5,900 nucleotides of DNA from CAYJAD01 sp964370835. Its GTDB lineage: Bacteria; Desulfobacterota; Desulfovibrionia; Desulfovibrionales; Desulfovibrionaceae. The stretch covers positions 1-5,900 of the forward strand of contig CAYJLO010000123.1 of NCBI GenBank assembly GCA_964370835.1. The letters are read 5' to 3'. Positions 5,701 to 5,900 of this stretch are shown here, in pieces. The position numbers and the translations under genes are program-made. The notes under the pieces were generated by a model. That model had not been told where the DNA came from. It was given only the letters and a program-made list of their open reading frames with translations, and did not search any database. Position 1 is the first letter of the stretch, and the number at the start of each line of letters is the position of its first letter.

Positions 5701-5900
5701 CGCTCTTTGCGCACAATGGCCGCAAGGGTATCGTGCTCAATGGGCTCCACATAGGTTCTGTCTGCAAGGCCCGGATCTGTCATGATGGTGGCAGGATTGG
5801 AGTTTACAAGAATGACTTCATAGCCTTCTTCTTTGAGTGCTTTCACAGCTTGGGAGCCGGAATAGTCAAACTCGCAGGCCTGTCCGATGACAATGGGGCC
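2703..5900 (-). CDS. carB: Carbamoyl-phosphate synthase large subunit (5'-truncated by window)
   Basis: The open frame runs to the right edge: 1065 residues are visible, starting GPIVIGQACEFDYSG, which aligns with about residue 16 of E. coli CarB (1073 aa). Roughly 15 N-terminal residues are outside; the GTG at 5846 is internal. CarB phosphorylates bicarbonate and then carbamate with two ATP. In visible numbering, the first ATP-grasp half (about 1-385) has the glycine loop GGTGGGIAYN (160-169) and EMNPR (284-288, E. coli E299/N301). The linker/oligomerisation region is about 386-540. The second half opens with LGGGPNRIGQGIEFDYC (554-570) and has RPSYVLGGRAM (704-714) and EVNPR (830-834). The C-terminal MGS-like allosteric domain (about 925-1065) has TSGT (963-966), matching E. 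coli UMP contacts T974/T977. The ornithine-site pair (E. coli E783/D791) is kept in HIEEAGIHSGD. One E. coli UMP-site residue, T1017, is Ala here. The gene is otherwise intact. Its promoter is outside the window. Confidence 0.97.
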   Translation of the reverse strand, partial: GPIVIGQACEFDYSGSQAVKALKEEGYEVILVNSNPATIMTDPGLADRTYVEPIEHDTLAAIVRKERPCAILPTLGGQTGLNAALGLAKSGVLEECNVELIGAKAEVIEKAESRDLFRQAMDNIGVKMPASGIAYNMDDVRRLGATLPFPLIIRPAFTLGGTGGGIAYNMEDLETIAGGGLAASPVSEVMIEQSVIGWKELEMEVMRDKNDNCVIVCGIENIDPMGVHTGDSITVAPVQTLSDVEYQTMRQVSIDIMREIGVETGGSNVQFAQNPANGELVVIEMNPRVSRSSALASKATGFPIAKIAAKLAIGYTLDELRNDITRETAASFEPSIDYVVTKIPRFTFEKFPGAKDELTTAMKSVGEAMSIGRTFKESLQKGMRSMELGYTGLGFGFRNAPQDKETVLTSLRNPNSRRILALREAVRLGMTDDEIFEVSFFDPWWVRQIRDIVAMENRLLNFGLANDMTPLNPELAAVLREAKEYGFSDRQLAEMWKRPEEDIRRVRKELDILPTYYLVDTCAAEFEAYTPYFYSTYESGQEAIVDDRKKVIILGGGPNRIGQGIEFDYCCCHASFALKDAGVMAIMINSNPETVSTDYDTSDRLYFEPLTFEDVMHIVEKEQPHGVIVQFGGQTPLNLAVPLMRAGVPILGTSPDAIDRAEDRERFQALIEKLNLKQPPNGTAKNLKEALHAANDIEYPVVVRPSYVLGGRAMAIVYDDEELTEYFKLHVPEDLEHPILIDKFLNHAIEVDVDVLSDGKEVYVAGIMEHIEEAGIHSGDSACVLPSFSLSYDHVADIALQAEALAHELRVVGLMNIQFAIKDDTIYILEVNPRASRTAPFVAKATGVPLPYLATQVMLGKTLEELDPWSMRKGGFYCVKEAVFPFNKFPGVDVILGPEMRSTGEVMGMGPTFEEAFLKSQLAAGQRLPQGGKIFISVNDRDKELLPSIAKKYADLGFELMATSGTAKLLRDNGLKVETVLKVYEGRPNIVDLLKSREIAMVVNTASGKLTAQDSKAIRQAALSYGIPYCTTLAGAKATARAIGAHRNDIHVESLQEYYARENVQ

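Noticed and set aside
2703..5846. carB starting at the GTG at 5846
   Set aside because: The frame continues upstream to the window edge with the conserved GPIVIGQACEFDYSG segment, so this GTG is an internal Val codon and the true start lies outside.

Overview
The window reads almost entirely on the minus strand. It carries the two subunits of glutamine-dependent carbamoyl-phosphate synthase and a PfkB-family sugar/nucleoside kinase. Transcription runs from right to left: carB (its first ~15 codons lie beyond the right edge), then carA 15 bp later, then a 371-bp gap rich in hairpins and G-runs, then the kinase, and finally a structured AT-rich stretch to the left edge. Base composition is about balanced in the genes and AT-rich in the gaps. 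The proteins are typically bacterial. The GGGGAGGGG-type hairpins with A/T flanks, together with this kinase type, remind me of Desulfovibrionaceae (sulfate-reducing Desulfobacterota). That is an impression from memory, not a database match.

Region by region: (1) 1-231 has no convincing gene. It holds a short hairpin, a candidate small element with imperfect terminal inverted repeats that start and end in TA (32-178), a perfect 16-bp inverted repeat inside that element, and a terminator that works in both directions just past the kinase stop. (2) 232-1185 is the kinase. (3) 1186-1556 is non-coding but dense: a hairpin close to the kinase start, a four-run G-quadruplex motif on the sense strand, an intrinsic terminator, a reasonable sigma70-type promoter, the probable terminator of the car operon, and a second G-quadruplex motif beside a long GC-rich hairpin directly behind carA. 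(4) 1557-2687 is carA and 2703-5900 is carB.

CarA hydrolyses glutamine and passes ammonia to CarB. CarB uses two ATP to make carbamoyl phosphate for pyrimidines (via aspartate transcarbamoylase) and arginine (via ornithine transcarbamoylase). The short gap and the ribosome-binding site just after the carB stop suggest one transcript. The order carB-carA is the reverse of the familiar carAB order. The kinase seems to be a separate unit, because two minus-strand terminators lie between it and carA.

The enzymes themselves are ordinary. The parts worth a second look are the kinase leader (promoter, early terminator, G-quadruplex and competing hairpins) and the TA-flanked inverted-repeat element at the left end.
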